This document shows, piece by piece, positions 47,608-56,837 of a DNA stretch of 63,166 nt. How positions within the stretch are numbered: position 1 is the stretch's first letter; each line of letters opens with the position of its first letter. The DNA is from Calothrix sp. FI2-JRJ7. GTDB lineage: Bacteria > Cyanobacteriota > Cyanobacteriia > Cyanobacteriales > Nostocaceae. The stretch covers positions 1-63,166 of the forward strand of contig JAHHGX010000077.1 in the NCBI GenBank assembly GCA_019359675.1, read 5' to 3'. Both the position numbers and the translations under genes were made by a program. Below the pieces are notes generated by a model, which made no database searches, had not been told where the DNA came from, and saw only the letters and a list, made by a program, of their open reading frames with translations.

Positions 47608-47914
47608 CTCCAACCTATACCTTCGATTCGATTTAAGCGTGCATCGATACCAGCGACACAACCATCTTTTTCGCATAACTCCAACATATACTGCAAACTG
47701 TGTCATGCTGAGTCAAACTCTAGAATGTAGAAAATTAGTAAATCTAATCTTTTTCGCATAACTCCAACATATACTGCAAACTGTGTCATGCTGAGGTACG
47801 AAGCATCTCTCTTGTGCCATGCCGAAAAACGAAGCATCTCTCTTGCGTCATGCTGAGGTACGAAGCATCTCTAAGAGTGTCATGCTTAGAAAGAAAGTAA
47901 AGTAATAATCCATT
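47586..47914. repeat. Triplicated cas2 3' end and short repeats
   Basis: The end of cas2 (CTTTTTCGCATAACTCCAAC) recurs at about 47667 and 47751, the last two followed by ATATACTGCAAACTGTGTCA. Between and after them are units with TCATGCTGAGGTACGAAGC at 47788, 47818 and 47847. This is local tandem duplication between cas2 and the leader of array 2. No gene. Confidence 0.75.
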
Positions 47915-48164
47915 TACCGCGAACCACAGGGTGTTTTTGAAATGCCAGATAAATTTACGACTAAAACGCTTACCCCGTCTAAATTTGAAGCATTTCAACC
48001 ACTAAATAGGTTCGCGGTAACTGCAAAACCCTTATCAATCAACCATTCCAGCGATTTTGATACATACCCATCTTGACACCCCAACCTCTAGAAAGCTATT
48101 CTTACTCTAGGTTCGCGGAACTGTACCTTGAAAACCAAATACAGCAACGCTTCTACATCGAGCA
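47915..48164 (+). promoter_or_regulatory. Leader of CRISPR array 2
   Basis: 250 bp, homologous to the array 1 leader, with the same 11-bp inverted repeat (TACCGCGAACC at 47915-47925 and GGTTCGCGGTA at 48009-48019) and the same proximal AAGCTATTCTTACTCTAGG. It is presumed to hold the promoter and integration signals. Confidence 0.85.
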
Positions 48165-49218
48165 GTTTAAACTTATCAAAATCCCTTTAAGGGATTGAAA
48201 CAAAACATGACGTACTCCCAAAGCTTCGCGCTAGGTTTAAACTTATCAAAATCCCTTTAAGGGATTGAAACAAGTATTATATCCAGGTGTAGTCCTGAGT
48301 ATTCAAGTTTAAACTTATCAAAATCCCTTTAAGGGATTGAAACAAATGTATTAAAGATTATGTGAAAGGTAGAATCGTTTAAACTTATCAAAATCCCTTT
48401 AAGGGATTGAAACTCGGCAAACGCCTGACACTCAGGGTCTTGGAACGCCCCAGTTTAAACTTATCAAAATCCCTTTAAGGGATTGAAACTCTGCTACTCG
48501 TGCTTGTAATTTATCAGTTAAGTTTAAACTTATCAAAATCCCTTTAAGGGATTGAAACTCAAGACTCAGGAGCAATGAAGGGGAGTTTTACCAAGAAGTT
48601 TAAACTTATCAAAATCCCTTTAAGGGATTGAAACTTTATTCCCCACTTTAAAAATGAATGCCTATCAAAAGTTTAAACTTATCAAAATCCCTTTAAGGGA
48701 TTGAAACCTAATATGTCTTTACCGATATTGGAACATCCTTGATGTTTAAACTTATCAAAATCCCTTTAAGGGATTGAAACCTAGGGGCGGTATGCTAGCA
48801 GGCGCCGGAACTGGTTTAAACTTATCAAAATCCCTTTAAGGGATTGAAACTCGTGCCATAATTAATGTGACTCTAATTTTGGGGTCGTTTAGTTTAAACT
48901 TATCAAAATCCCTTTAAGGGATTGAAACCTCTAGCTTCTGCTTTTTGTAAATAGTTATTTAAGGTTTAAACTTATCAAAATCCCTTTAAGGGATTGAAAC
49001 TAGCTCGTTCTGGTTTACTTCCTAAACTGGATGTTGGTTTAAACTTATCAAAATCCCTTTAAGGGATTGAAACGAAAACTAGTTCAATTGGTTCAGATGT
49101 TTGGTCAAGTTTAAACTTATCAAAATCCCTTTAAGGGATTGAAACATACACAATATCCTCTCTTCGTAGAGGAATATAGTAGTTTAAACTTATCAAAATC
49201 CCTTTAAGGGATTGAAAC
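48165..49218 (+). CRISPR. CRISPR array 2, 15 repeats and 14 spacers
   Basis: Repeats are 37 bp, opening GTTTAAACTTATCAAAATCC and closing CTTTAAGGGATTGAAAC. All 15 copies look identical, unlike array 1. Spacers are 32 to 41 bp; the ninth contains a GGCGCC. The last repeat is not degenerate and runs straight into the DUF1016 reading frame, so the original trailer appears lost. Same strand and handle as array 1. Confidence 0.98.
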
Positions 49219-50147
49219 TTTCCAACAATGATTACGCGCTTTATTGGGATATTGGTAAGATGATTGTTGGGCGCCAGCAGGGTAATAGCTGGGGTAAATC
49301 AGTCGTTGAGCAGTTAGCGAAGGACTTACAAGCTGAGTTTGCTGGTATTAGTGGATTTTCTGCCGCTAATTTATGGCGAATGAGGCTTTTTTACGAAAGT
49401 TTTGGCGATAATGAAAAACTCGCGCCATTGGTGCGAGAAATTGGTTGGACTCATAATATAGTCATTTTAGAAAAGTGTAAAGATGATTTAGAACGAGAAT
49501 TTTATATTAGAATGACTAAAAAATTTGGATGGACTAAAAATGTTTTAATTCACCAAATAGAGAACCAAACTTATGAAAAAACTTTACTTAACCAAACAAA
49601 TTTTCAGCAGACTGTTTCAGAAGAAATCCGCAATCAAGCAAAGTTAGCTGTTAAGGATGAGTATATTTTTGACTTTTTAGAGCTAGGAGACGAGCATAGC
49701 GAATCTCAACTAGAAAAAGCTATTTTAGCAAGAGTTGAGCCATTTTTACAGGAAATGGGGGGAATGTTTGCTTTCATGGGTAGTCAATATCGGCTTGAGA
49801 TTGATGATGAAGAATATTTTATAGACATTTTATTATACCATAGGCTCTTGAAATGCTTGGTAGCTGTAGAACTGAAGATTGGTAAGTTTTTACCTGAGTA
49901 TGTAGGTAAAATGCAATTTTATTTAGCTGCTTTAGATGACACAGTAAAACAACCAGATGAAAATCCATCGATTGGAATTATTCTTTGTAAGTCTAAAAAT
50001 AAAACAATTGTAGAGTATGCGCTTAGAGAGTCTAATAAACCAATTGGTGTAGCAAGTTATCAAATAGTTTCTTCTGTCCCACAAGAACTCAAAAATAAAC
50101 TTCCCGCTCCCGAACAAGTTTCTAAGCTATTAGAGGGAATCGAGTAA
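49212..50147 (+). CDS. DUF1016 (YhcG-like) PD-(D/E)XK nuclease, 5'-truncated
   Basis: Up to 311 aa. DUF1016 family: YALYWDIGKMIVGRQQGNSW, ANLWRMRLFYESF in the N-terminal domain, then the nuclease core DEEYFIDILLYHRLLKCLVAVELKIG with the D-E-x-K residues and MQFYLAALDD. Family members usually begin 30-40 residues earlier. Here the only start is a TTG inside the last CRISPR repeat, or an internal codon. The gene was thus cut at its 5' end by the array. The nuclease domain is intact, but expression is doubtful unless array transcription reads through. Confidence 0.85.
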   Translation: MKLSNNDYALYWDIGKMIVGRQQGNSWGKSVVEQLAKDLQAEFAGISGFSAANLWRMRLFYESFGDNEKLAPLVREIGWTHNIVILEKCKDDLEREFYIRMTKKFGWTKNVLIHQIENQTYEKTLLNQTNFQQTVSEEIRNQAKLAVKDEYIFDFLELGDEHSESQLEKAILARVEPFLQEMGGMFAFMGSQYRLEIDDEEYFIDILLYHRLLKCLVAVELKIGKFLPEYVGKMQFYLAALDDTVKQPDENPSIGIILCKSKNKTIVEYALRESNKPIGVASYQIVSSVPQELKNKLPAPEQVSKLLEGIE

Positions 50148-50164
50148 AAGTAATTAGGACTTAC

Positions 50165-50258
50165 GTAAAGAAACCGGGTTTCTACACGTTCATTGTCGCA
50201 GACAAATCATTGTTTGTATTACAGGTTATCGACTCATATTCCCGGTTTCTAATGCTCT
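50165..50258. repeat. AAACCGGGTTTC paired repeat
   Basis: GAAACCGGGTTTCTAC at about 50170 and TTCCCGGTTTCTAA at about 50243 flank an AT-rich spacer with ATTGTTTGTATTACAGG, another copy of the paired family seen at 11690. Confidence 0.65.
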
Positions 50259-50301
50259 GGAGGGTGTTTAATAAATTTAAAGTCTAATAATTTTAAGCCA
50301 A

Positions 50302-51129
50302 ATGCCTCACAGTTTAGTTCTCAACCTACTACCTCAGTCAAGCATCTATCCACAATTTTTAACTGGTAGACATTATCATGCTTTATTTCTCAACCTTGTT
50401 AGTTCAGTAGATAAGAGTTTAGGCGATATCCTTCATGATACAACCACAGATAAAGCTTTTACGCTTTCCCCCATACAAATACACCGTAGACAACCAGCAC
50501 TTAAAAACAATATTCTACAATGGCAGCACCAAGAACCTATACTACCTGAGACACCTTGCTGGTGGCGCCTGTCTTTACTTGATGACACTTTATTTGGTAA
50601 GCTCACACAGCTTTGGTTAAATATAAATCCTGAAAAAGCTTGGCATTTAGGTTCTGCTGACTTGTTTATTACTAGTATCCAAGTTACACCTCAGTCAAAC
50701 CAACCTTGGGCAAACGCCTGTACTTATGCCCAACTATTTGAACAAGCAAGTGGCACCGAACGAAGTATCAATTTTACATTTGCCACACCTACAGCTTTTC
50801 GGCAAGGAAACTTCGATACAGCATTACCCAGTAAAGAATCAGTATTCAAAAGTTTACTACAACGCTGGAACAAATATAGTGGCATAGAAATATCGCCTGA
50901 AATAATAGATTGCATTTTTCCCAGCTTTTTCAACATCCGCACAGAAATAGCGAGTGACTCGCGCAGTAAATTTATAGGTTGTGTTGGGCAAGTAAGCTAT
51001 AAAATTATGGGAGAAGTCGAACCAGAAGTCATCAAACAAATTAACGCTATAGCTGATTTTGCCTTATACGCAGGAGTCGGAAGGAAAACACCAATGGGAA
51101 TGGGAATGGTACGCAGGCAAACTAATTAG
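50302..51129 (+). CDS. cas6: CRISPR pre-crRNA endoribonuclease Cas6
   Basis: 275 aa. Cleaves pre-crRNA in the repeat stem. N-terminal RAMP segment LTGRHYHALFLNLV contains candidate catalytic His residues; the C-terminal glycine-rich loop YAGVGRKTPMGMGMVR is characteristic. An additional family segment is SINFTFATPTAFRQGN. It lies apart from the main cas operon, beyond array 2 and the DUF1016 gene, next to a dead array of another repeat type, so its origin may differ from the I-D set. Confidence 0.9.
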   Translation: MPHSLVLNLLPQSSIYPQFLTGRHYHALFLNLVSSVDKSLGDILHDTTTDKAFTLSPIQIHRRQPALKNNILQWQHQEPILPETPCWWRLSLLDDTLFGKLTQLWLNINPEKAWHLGSADLFITSIQVTPQSNQPWANACTYAQLFEQASGTERSINFTFATPTAFRQGNFDTALPSKESVFKSLLQRWNKYSGIEISPEIIDCIFPSFFNIRTEIASDSRSKFIGCVGQVSYKIMGEVEPEVIKQINAIADFALYAGVGRKTPMGMGMVRRQTN

Positions 51130-51153
51130 ACAACATTTTGGCTAATTTTTCCC

Positions 51154-51249
51154 ATAATAATCCCTTTCAGGGATTGAAACGTTTGATTGCAAAGTAGCTT
51201 TTATGTTTGCTTATTGCAATTTCTAATAATTCTTTTCAGGGATTGAGGC
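51154..51249 (+). CRISPR. Vestigial two-repeat CRISPR beside cas6
   Basis: The partial repeat TAATAATCCCTTTCAGGGAT-TGAAAC ends at 51180; a second degenerate copy at 51216-51249 opens GCAATTTCTAATAATT and ends GATTGAGGC. They enclose a 35-bp spacer. The GCAATTTCTAATAAT start is common in cyanobacterial repeats and distinct from arrays 1 and 2. A residual array that was possibly once served by the adjacent cas6. Confidence 0.7.
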
Positions 51250-51505
51250 ATTTTCAAAAATGTTTAGGAGCTACAGATGCCAATACTGCTAGGTTAAGCT
51301 AAAAATATGAAAATTTGTAGGTTGGGTTGAGGAATGAAACCCAACGTTTATAAGGTTTTGTTGGGTTCCACTTCGTTCCACCGCTTTGATTGCCTATAGG
51401 TACCGGGTGATATGTTCGTTTATAAGGTTTTGTTGGGTTCCACTTCGTTCCACCCAACCTACGATTATTCTTATCCGAGCAGTGTTGTGACAGATGCTTC
51501 ACTTT
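51250..51505. repeat. Direct repeat pair before the acetyltransferase
   Basis: Two direct copies containing GTTTATAAGGTTTTGTTGGG and TTCCACTTCGTTCCACC lie at about 51345-51401 and 51417-51456. Dispersed intergenic repeat; no gene. Confidence 0.6.
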
Positions 51506-52009
51506 TCATTTAATTTGTAGAGACATATAGTCTATGTCAAAATATTGATTGTTGAGTTTGTACGCCATTTTCTCTATTCCATATGTTTTAAAGCCAAATG
51601 ATAAATAAAGTTGTTTTGCTGGTAAATTATTTGTTACGACATCGAGTAATAGTATTTCTATATCGTTAATAGCTTTTGCTTTTTCAATTAGTTCAGTTAG
51701 TAGTAATTCACCTATACCTTGGCGCCGATATTCTTGTTTGACGTACATGCTACGAATGTAGGCTTTATGCTTTGTTTTTATTCTTGATTCTTGATGAAAT
51801 GCTACTATTGCAATTAGTTTTTTATTTTCATAGCAGCCTAATATAAAGTTGTTGTTATCTACTGGTATTTTATCCCTAAAGTCGTCTATTGTTTTGATTG
51901 CTTCTTCTTGATGCATTGTGCCAAATGAGTCTGGGTTATTATGTAAGGATTCTAGTCTGATTTGACTGTAATCTTCTGCGTCATGTTTTGTTAGTCTTTT
52001 TATTATCAT
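51506..52009 (-). CDS. GNAT-family N-acetyltransferase
   Basis: 167 aa. Acetyl-CoA-binding motif A: YIRSMYVKQEYRRQGIGELLL with the R-R-x-x-G-I-G loop. Motif B is around NLPAKQLYLSFGFKTYGIE. Substrate unknown. Alone on the minus strand in the cargo region. Intact length for the family. Confidence 0.85.
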   Translation of the reverse strand: MIIKRLTKHDAEDYSQIRLESLHNNPDSFGTMHQEEAIKTIDDFRDKIPVDNNNFILGCYENKKLIAIVAFHQESRIKTKHKAYIRSMYVKQEYRRQGIGELLLTELIEKAKAINDIEILLLDVVTNNLPAKQLYLSFGFKTYGIEKMAYKLNNQYFDIDYMSLQIK

Positions 52010-52127
52010 GGAATTAAATGTATATTTAAAATTTATAAGATGCTATCCTGCCGGAAAACTGCGTTAACGTTCCTCAGCATGACAGTACCATATCCCAAAG
52101 TTGAGGGAAAACGTTTTGCCGCAGTTT

Positions 52128-52677
52128 TTATATAGATTCGCCTATTAGGGTGAATGCTGCCCAATCTTCGGGGTTGGGATATTGTTTCATGGTTGCCGTT
52201 TCGACGTACTACCGCTAAAGCTTTGTTACAATATTCAAGCGCGCGCTTAGAATCACCACTATCTCCATAAGTAAGTCCTACATTAGATAATATACGCGCT
52301 TCTAAACCAGTATCACCTGTCGCTTTTGCAACCTTTAAACCCTGTTGATAATAACTAATAGCTTGCTACGCTTGATTCAAATCAGCATATATATTACCAA
52401 TATTATTGAGTGCCTTACCTTCAAATGCTTTGTCCTTATTTTTACGAGCAATACTTAAAGCTTCTTCAAACTTTTTCAAGGCAGCTTGCAACTGATTTGT
52501 ATCACGTAATTTTTCACCTTGTTTTATCAGCTTATCAGCTTGATTGTTGCTATCACTACTCGTTTGTGCCACAGCTTGTGATATGTTATGAGGCTCAACC
52601 GAAAATACGCTTAAAGGCGCCGAAACAGCCAGCAATATTAAGAACGATTGCACACGAATAGGGAGCATAATAGGCAA
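52128..52677 (-). pseudogene. TPR-CHAT protein, nonsense mutation and internal deletion
   Basis: Starts with a signal-peptide-like segment (LPIRVQSFLILLAVSAPLSV), then TPR units (LRDTNQLQAALKKFEEALSI, GKALNNIGNIYADLNQA). A TAG replaces a Gln codon after NQA, but the same frame resumes with QAISYYQQGLKVAKATGDTG and ILSNVGLTYGDSGD. After ALAVVRR the frame changes to YPNPEDWAAFTLIGESI, the C-terminal end of a CHAT caspase-like domain. So most TPRs and the CHAT catalytic part are deleted. A decayed member of a family often linked with defence or cell death. Confidence 0.8.
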
Positions 52678-53036
52678 CGGATATAACGGATGTAACGGAT
52701 AGTTTATCTTACAAAAGTAAGTATCATTATCAGGATACGTATTGTTTTAACAAATCATTTATCCGTTAGAGGTTGTTGGAAAAGTCTAAAATTATACTGT
52801 AGCTTTGTAAAATCCCCCCAACCCCCCTTAATAAGGGGGCTAGAAACGCTCTTTTCCCCCCTTATTAAGGGGGCTAGAAACGCTCTTTTCCCCCCTTATT
52901 AAGGGGGGCTAGAAACGCTCTTTTCCCCCCTTATTAAGGGGGGCTAGGGGGGATTAAACTCAGGATTATGTGTTAAATATTACTTTTCAAACAGCCTCTT
53001 ACATCCGTTGTATCCGTTGCTAACTGACCTATTATT
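52678..53036. repeat. Tandem palindromic repeats
   Basis: Positions 52812-52963 hold four palindromes of the CCCCCTTATTAAGGGGG type separated by CTAGAAACGCTCTTTT, a tandem array with period about 35 bp. On either side are ACGGATGTAACGGAT (52688) and TTACATCCGTTGTATCCGTT (53000) arms. No gene. Confidence 0.8.
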
Positions 53037-53165
53037 TTAAGCAGCTTTAGACTTACGACGCTTGGGTTTGTGTTGTATCGATGAGGCTTGTTGTAGCTGT
53101 GCCTCGCGTTTTTCAAACTCAATTACAGTCCGAGCTACCAATTCAGCTAGGGTTTCACGTTTCAT
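53037..53165 (-). CDS. Possible 42-aa basic small ORF
   Basis: ATG-initiated frame [20 protein letters not shown] continuing with a Gln-rich segment and a basic [10 protein letters not shown] tail. Too short for confident calling and has no clear Shine-Dalgarno. It could be a small DNA-binding peptide or a fragment of a larger gene. Confidence 0.3.
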   Translation of the reverse strand: MKRETLAELVARTVIEFEKREAQLQQASSIQHKPKRRKSKAA

Positions 53166-53179
53166 ACTTGATTGTTATC

Positions 53180-53660
53180 GCTTCTAGTACAATAACTGCG
53201 GTGTTGAAAAATTCTGTTAGCGGCAAGCTTTTGCGCTTCTTTGCGTTAGAACTAAAAGTTCAAGAACGTACTAATGAACTATCACAAGCACTCGTACAAC
53301 TTCAGCAAACTCAGACCCAATTAATTCAAAGTGAAAAAATGTCAGCAATGGGGCAAATAGTTGCAGGAGTTGCACACGAAATTAATAACCCTGCCAATTT
53401 TATCAATGGTAACATTACCCATCTAAACAATTACGCTCAAGATTTATTACAAGAAATTCATAGTAAATTATTTGACCCCTTCTTTACTACTAAACCCGTT
53501 GGTAAAGGTACTGGTTTAGGATTGTCTACTAGCTATCAAATCGTTGTCAATAAACATGGTGGTCGATTGTGGTGTAACTCTACTTTAGGGAAAAAACGAA
53601 ATTTGTACTAGAAATTCCTATTAAAACCTCAACCGTAGGGCTAAAAACGGTAAACTAAGG
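53180..53660 (+). pseudogene. Histidine kinase remnant with internal deletion
   Basis: A coiled coil [19 protein letters not shown] leads into the HisKA H-box [19 protein letters not shown]. The frame then jumps straight to the G-box [20 protein letters not shown], skipping the N-box and most of the ATPase domain. After STLGKK the frame shifts in an A6 run; the other frame carries the normal ending [11 protein letters not shown]. The sensor part is missing. Clearly not a working kinase. Confidence 0.85.
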
Positions 53661-53683
53661 GAAATTGCTAGAGGGAAGCATTA

Positions 53684-54061
53684 ATGGCTAAGTCAAATGG
53701 GGCAAAAAGCGGAACATCCGTGGAGTCTGAGATTTCAGACGCAGAAGACCTGGCGCCAGTTAAAGATTCGTCTGAACTAGTAGAGGGCGCCCAAGATATT
53801 GACGAAATCTTAAACTCGCTAAAAGCTTTACTGGGTGCGTTAGAAAAACTCCAAAAAGCTCGTCAAGAAGTAGGCGATATCAAACCTTTAGTTGGGCGAA
53901 TGCTCGATGGAGAAATGCTTGGAGGAGAAGAACTTGAGCAACTCAAGGCAGGTGTAAGCGGTCTTTCTAAGCTTGTTCGTTCTTATAGCGACCATCAAGC
54001 AGCACTCGCTAAAGCACAACCTGCAAGAAACCTGTTAGATCAAGTTATCAAAGAAGGATAA
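53684..54061 (+). CDS. Hypothetical acidic helical protein, 125 aa
   Basis: Begins MAKSNGAKSGTSVESEISDA with a polar N-terminus, then long amphipathic helices (IDEILNSLKALLGALEKLQK, LKAGVSGLSKLVRSYSDHQA). Likely coiled-coil or helical bundle. Two GGCGCC sites lie in the first third. It precedes the EF-G gene by 540 bp. No family recognised. Confidence 0.6.
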   Translation: MAKSNGAKSGTSVESEISDAEDLAPVKDSSELVEGAQDIDEILNSLKALLGALEKLQKARQEVGDIKPLVGRMLDGEMLGGEELEQLKAGVSGLSKLVRSYSDHQAALAKAQPARNLLDQVIKEG

Positions 54062-54599
54062 TATACCCACAACAGCCGCAATCAGGAATATAATATATAT
54101 ATGAGACGCGATTAAATCGCGTCTCTACGTTTGAACCTTGTTTGTTTATATACTTGATTTAAAAATAAAAAGTCGATATTTCCTCAATATAAATACGTAA
54201 AATGACATATTTGTGTAATTAAAGTTACTTGTATTGATGTAATTGCCTTTATTCTTTAACCAAATTAATATACAGCACTTTGGAACTACAAGCGTGCCAG
54301 TAAACTCGGCGCCTCTGACCTTTAGCACAAAATGCCCCACATTGCAGAAAATTTATGCTAGCTTAATCCGAGACATAAATTAAGTCCCTTAGCTTTTTTG
54401 TGCCCGAACCAACCTGTGAAAGACAGGTTAGCTTATAATTAATGTGTAATTATTAAGTTTTCTAAAAACATCAGGACTACTTCCGGTGTTCTATGTTAAG
54501 AAAATCCAGCCCTTGCTGGTGCTCACAGGCAACTCAAGTTAATTCTATAGTGCCATTTTAGAGCTATTCGCCAACGGTTTCTAGTAGTTTAGTTAAAAC
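54062..54599. promoter_or_regulatory. EF-G upstream region with hairpins
   Basis: 540 bp without a gene. GAGACGCGATT at 54103 is inverted at 54116-54125. Hairpins AACCTGT-GAAAG-ACAGGTT (54411-54429) and CCAGC-CCTT-GCTGG (near 54510) lie in the 200 bp before the EF-G ATG and could form a structured 5' UTR. No recognised riboswitch. No clear Shine-Dalgarno directly before the ATG. Confidence 0.4.
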
Positions 54600-56690
54600 A
54601 TGAAAGACCTCACTCGTTATCGGAATATCGGTATCTTCGCCCACGTAGACGCTGGTAAAACCACCACAACAGAAAGAATCCTGAAACTGACAGGAAAAAT
54701 CCACAAAATTGGTGAGGTGCATGAAGGTGCGGCGACGACCGACTTCATGGAACAAGAACAAGAGCGAGGCATTACGATTCAATCTGCTGCTACCACCTGT
54801 TTTTGGAACGATCACCAATTCAATATTATTGATACCCCTGGACACGTTGACTTTACCATTGAAGTTTACCGTTCGCTGAAAGTGCTTGATGGTGGTGTCG
54901 GTGTATTTTGCGCTAGTGGTGGTGTAGAACCTCAATCTGAAACCAACTGGCGTTATGCCAATGACTCTAAGGTCGCTCGCGTCGTTTACATTAACAAACT
55001 TGACCGTATTGGCGCCGATTTTTACCGAGTTGTCAAGCAAATTAATGATGTCCTAGCAGCGAAACCGTTGGTGATGGTACTACCAATTGGTACAGAGAAC
55101 GATTTTGTAGGCGTGGTAGATTTATTAACCCGTAAAGCATGGGTATGGGATGATTCCGGCGACCCAATGAGCTACGAAATCAAAGAAGTTCCCGCCGAAA
55201 TGAAAGATGATGTCGAAAAGTACCGCGAGATGCTGATTGAGACAGCTGTCGAGCAAGACGACGAATTGATGGAAAAATATTTAGAAGGCGAAGAACTTTC
55301 CATCGACGAAATTAAGCGTTGTATTCGTAAGGGCACTATTAATCTGTCCTTCTTCCCCACCTATTGCGGTTCTTCGTTTAAAAACAAGGGTGTGCAGTTA
55401 GTACTCGATGCTGTTGTTGACTACTTGCCCAACCCAACAGAAGTAAAACCACAACCAGAAGTAGATTTAGAAGGTAATGAAACTGGCGAATTTGCTATTG
55501 TAGACCCAACGAAACCGTTGCGGGCACTGGCGTTCAAAATTATGGATGACCGTTTCGGCGCCCTCACCTTTACCCGCCTTTACTCTGGTGTATTAAATAA
55601 GGGTGATACAATTCTCAATACCGCAACAGGTAAAACCGAACGTATTAGCCGTTTGGTTGAGATGCACGCTAACGACCGTCAAGAAATTGATTCCGCTCAA
55701 GCTGGGGACATTGTAGCTATTGTAGGGATGAAAAACGTCCAAACCGGACACACCCTTTGCGACCCCAAAGCTCCCGCAACCTTAGAACCAATGGTGTTCC
55801 CAGAGCCAGTTATTTCCATCTCGGTGACACCTACCAAGAAAGGTACCTCCGAAAAAATGGGGGTTGCACTCGGTAAAATGGTACAGGAAGATCCATCATT
55901 CCGCGTCGAAACTGATTCCGAAAGTGGCGAAACCATCATTAAAGGGATGGGTGAGTTACATTTGGATATTAAAGTTGACATTCTTAGACGTACCCACGGT
56001 GTTGAAGTTGAAGTTGGTAAACCTCAAGTTGCTTACCGTGAGTCTGTTACCAAGCGCGTTGAAGATGGCTACGTCCACAAGAAACAATCTGGTGGTTCTG
56101 GTCAATACGCTAAAATCGATTACATTGTTGAACCCGGTGAACCTGGTAGTGGTTTCCAATTCGAGACGAAGGTAACTGGTGGTAGCGTACCTAGAGAATA
56201 CTGGCCTGCAGTTCAAAAAGGTTTTGCAAGCAGTATCGATAAAGGTGTATTAGCAGGATTCCCTTGCGTAGATTTGAAATTTACCTTGGTTGATGGTGGT
56301 TTCCACCCTGTTGACTCATCAGCTATTGCTTTTGAAATCGCTGCTAAAGCTGCTTATCGTCAAACCTTGCCTAAAGCTTCTCCTCAATTGCTTGAACCCA
56401 TCATGAAAGTCGATGTGTTTACACCTGAAGATTACATGGGTGATGCAATTGGTGACTTAAACCGTCGTCGTGGACTCATTAAATCGCAAGAAACAGGCCC
56501 TACTGGCGCCCGTATTAAAGCGGATGTACCATTAAGCGAAATGTTTGGTTACATTGGTGACCTGCGAACCATGACTTCCGGTCGTGGTCAGTTTTCAATG
56601 GAATTTTCTCATTACGCACCATGTCCTGCGAACGTAGCAGAGACCGTAATTAAAGAAACCAAAGAACGCGAAGCTGCTGCTGCGAAATAG
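54600..56690 (+). CDS. Translation elongation factor G paralogue
   Basis: 696 aa, full length. GTPase that translocates tRNA and mRNA on the ribosome. G1 [15 protein letters not shown], switch [13 protein letters not shown]3 DTPGHVDF, G4 NKLD, then domains II to V ending with [20 protein letters not shown]. All catalytic residues including the switch His of PGHVD are present. It differs from the main cyanobacterial EF-G (N-terminus [20 protein letters not shown]) and, from memory, resembles a second EF-G lineage common in gammaproteobacteria and some cyanobacteria. An intact EF-G on an excisable element is unusual. Confidence 0.93.
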   Translation: MKDLTRYRNIGIFAHVDAGKTTTTERILKLTGKIHKIGEVHEGAATTDFMEQEQERGITIQSAATTCFWNDHQFNIIDTPGHVDFTIEVYRSLKVLDGGVGVFCASGGVEPQSETNWRYANDSKVARVVYINKLDRIGADFYRVVKQINDVLAAKPLVMVLPIGTENDFVGVVDLLTRKAWVWDDSGDPMSYEIKEVPAEMKDDVEKYREMLIETAVEQDDELMEKYLEGEELSIDEIKRCIRKGTINLSFFPTYCGSSFKNKGVQLVLDAVVDYLPNPTEVKPQPEVDLEGNETGEFAIVDPTKPLRALAFKIMDDRFGALTFTRLYSGVLNKGDTILNTATGKTERISRLVEMHANDRQEIDSAQAGDIVAIVGMKNVQTGHTLCDPKAPATLEPMVFPEPVISISVTPTKKGTSEKMGVALGKMVQEDPSFRVETDSESGETIIKGMGELHLDIKVDILRRTHGVEVEVGKPQVAYRESVTKRVEDGYVHKKQSGGSGQYAKIDYIVEPGEPGSGFQFETKVTGGSVPREYWPAVQKGFASSIDKGVLAGFPCVDLKFTLVDGGFHPVDSSAIAFEIAAKAAYRQTLPKASPQLLEPIMKVDVFTPEDYMGDAIGDLNRRRGLIKSQETGPTGARIKADVPLSEMFGYIGDLRTMTSGRGQFSMEFSHYAPCPANVAETVIKETKEREAAAAK

Positions 56691-56830
56691 TAAAGAAACC
56701 TGGTTTCTGAAGAAACCAGGTTTCTAGACGGAAAATTTTCCGTTCCAATTGAACCGAATTAGAACTTACACATAGAATGATAGAAGCCGGGTTTCTAGTT
56801 TAGAACTCGGCTTTTATGTGTAAATCCTAA
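56691..56830. repeat. AAACCTGGTTTC hairpin cluster after EF-G
   Basis: AAGAAACCTGGTTTCTGAAG and GAAACCAGGTTTCTAG are adjacent inverted units (56692-56726), then a GAAGCCGGGTTTCTAG unit near 56782. Possible terminator of the EF-G gene; member of the dispersed family. Confidence 0.7.
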
Positions 56831-56837
56831 AAGTGTT

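Noticed and set aside
49212-50147. DUF1016 gene as a CRISPR-associated nuclease
   Set aside because: The family is widespread and independent of CRISPR; its contact with array 2 looks like a truncation accident.
54361-54599. Riboswitch before EF-G
   Set aside because: Two simple hairpins are present but no known aptamer core was recognised.
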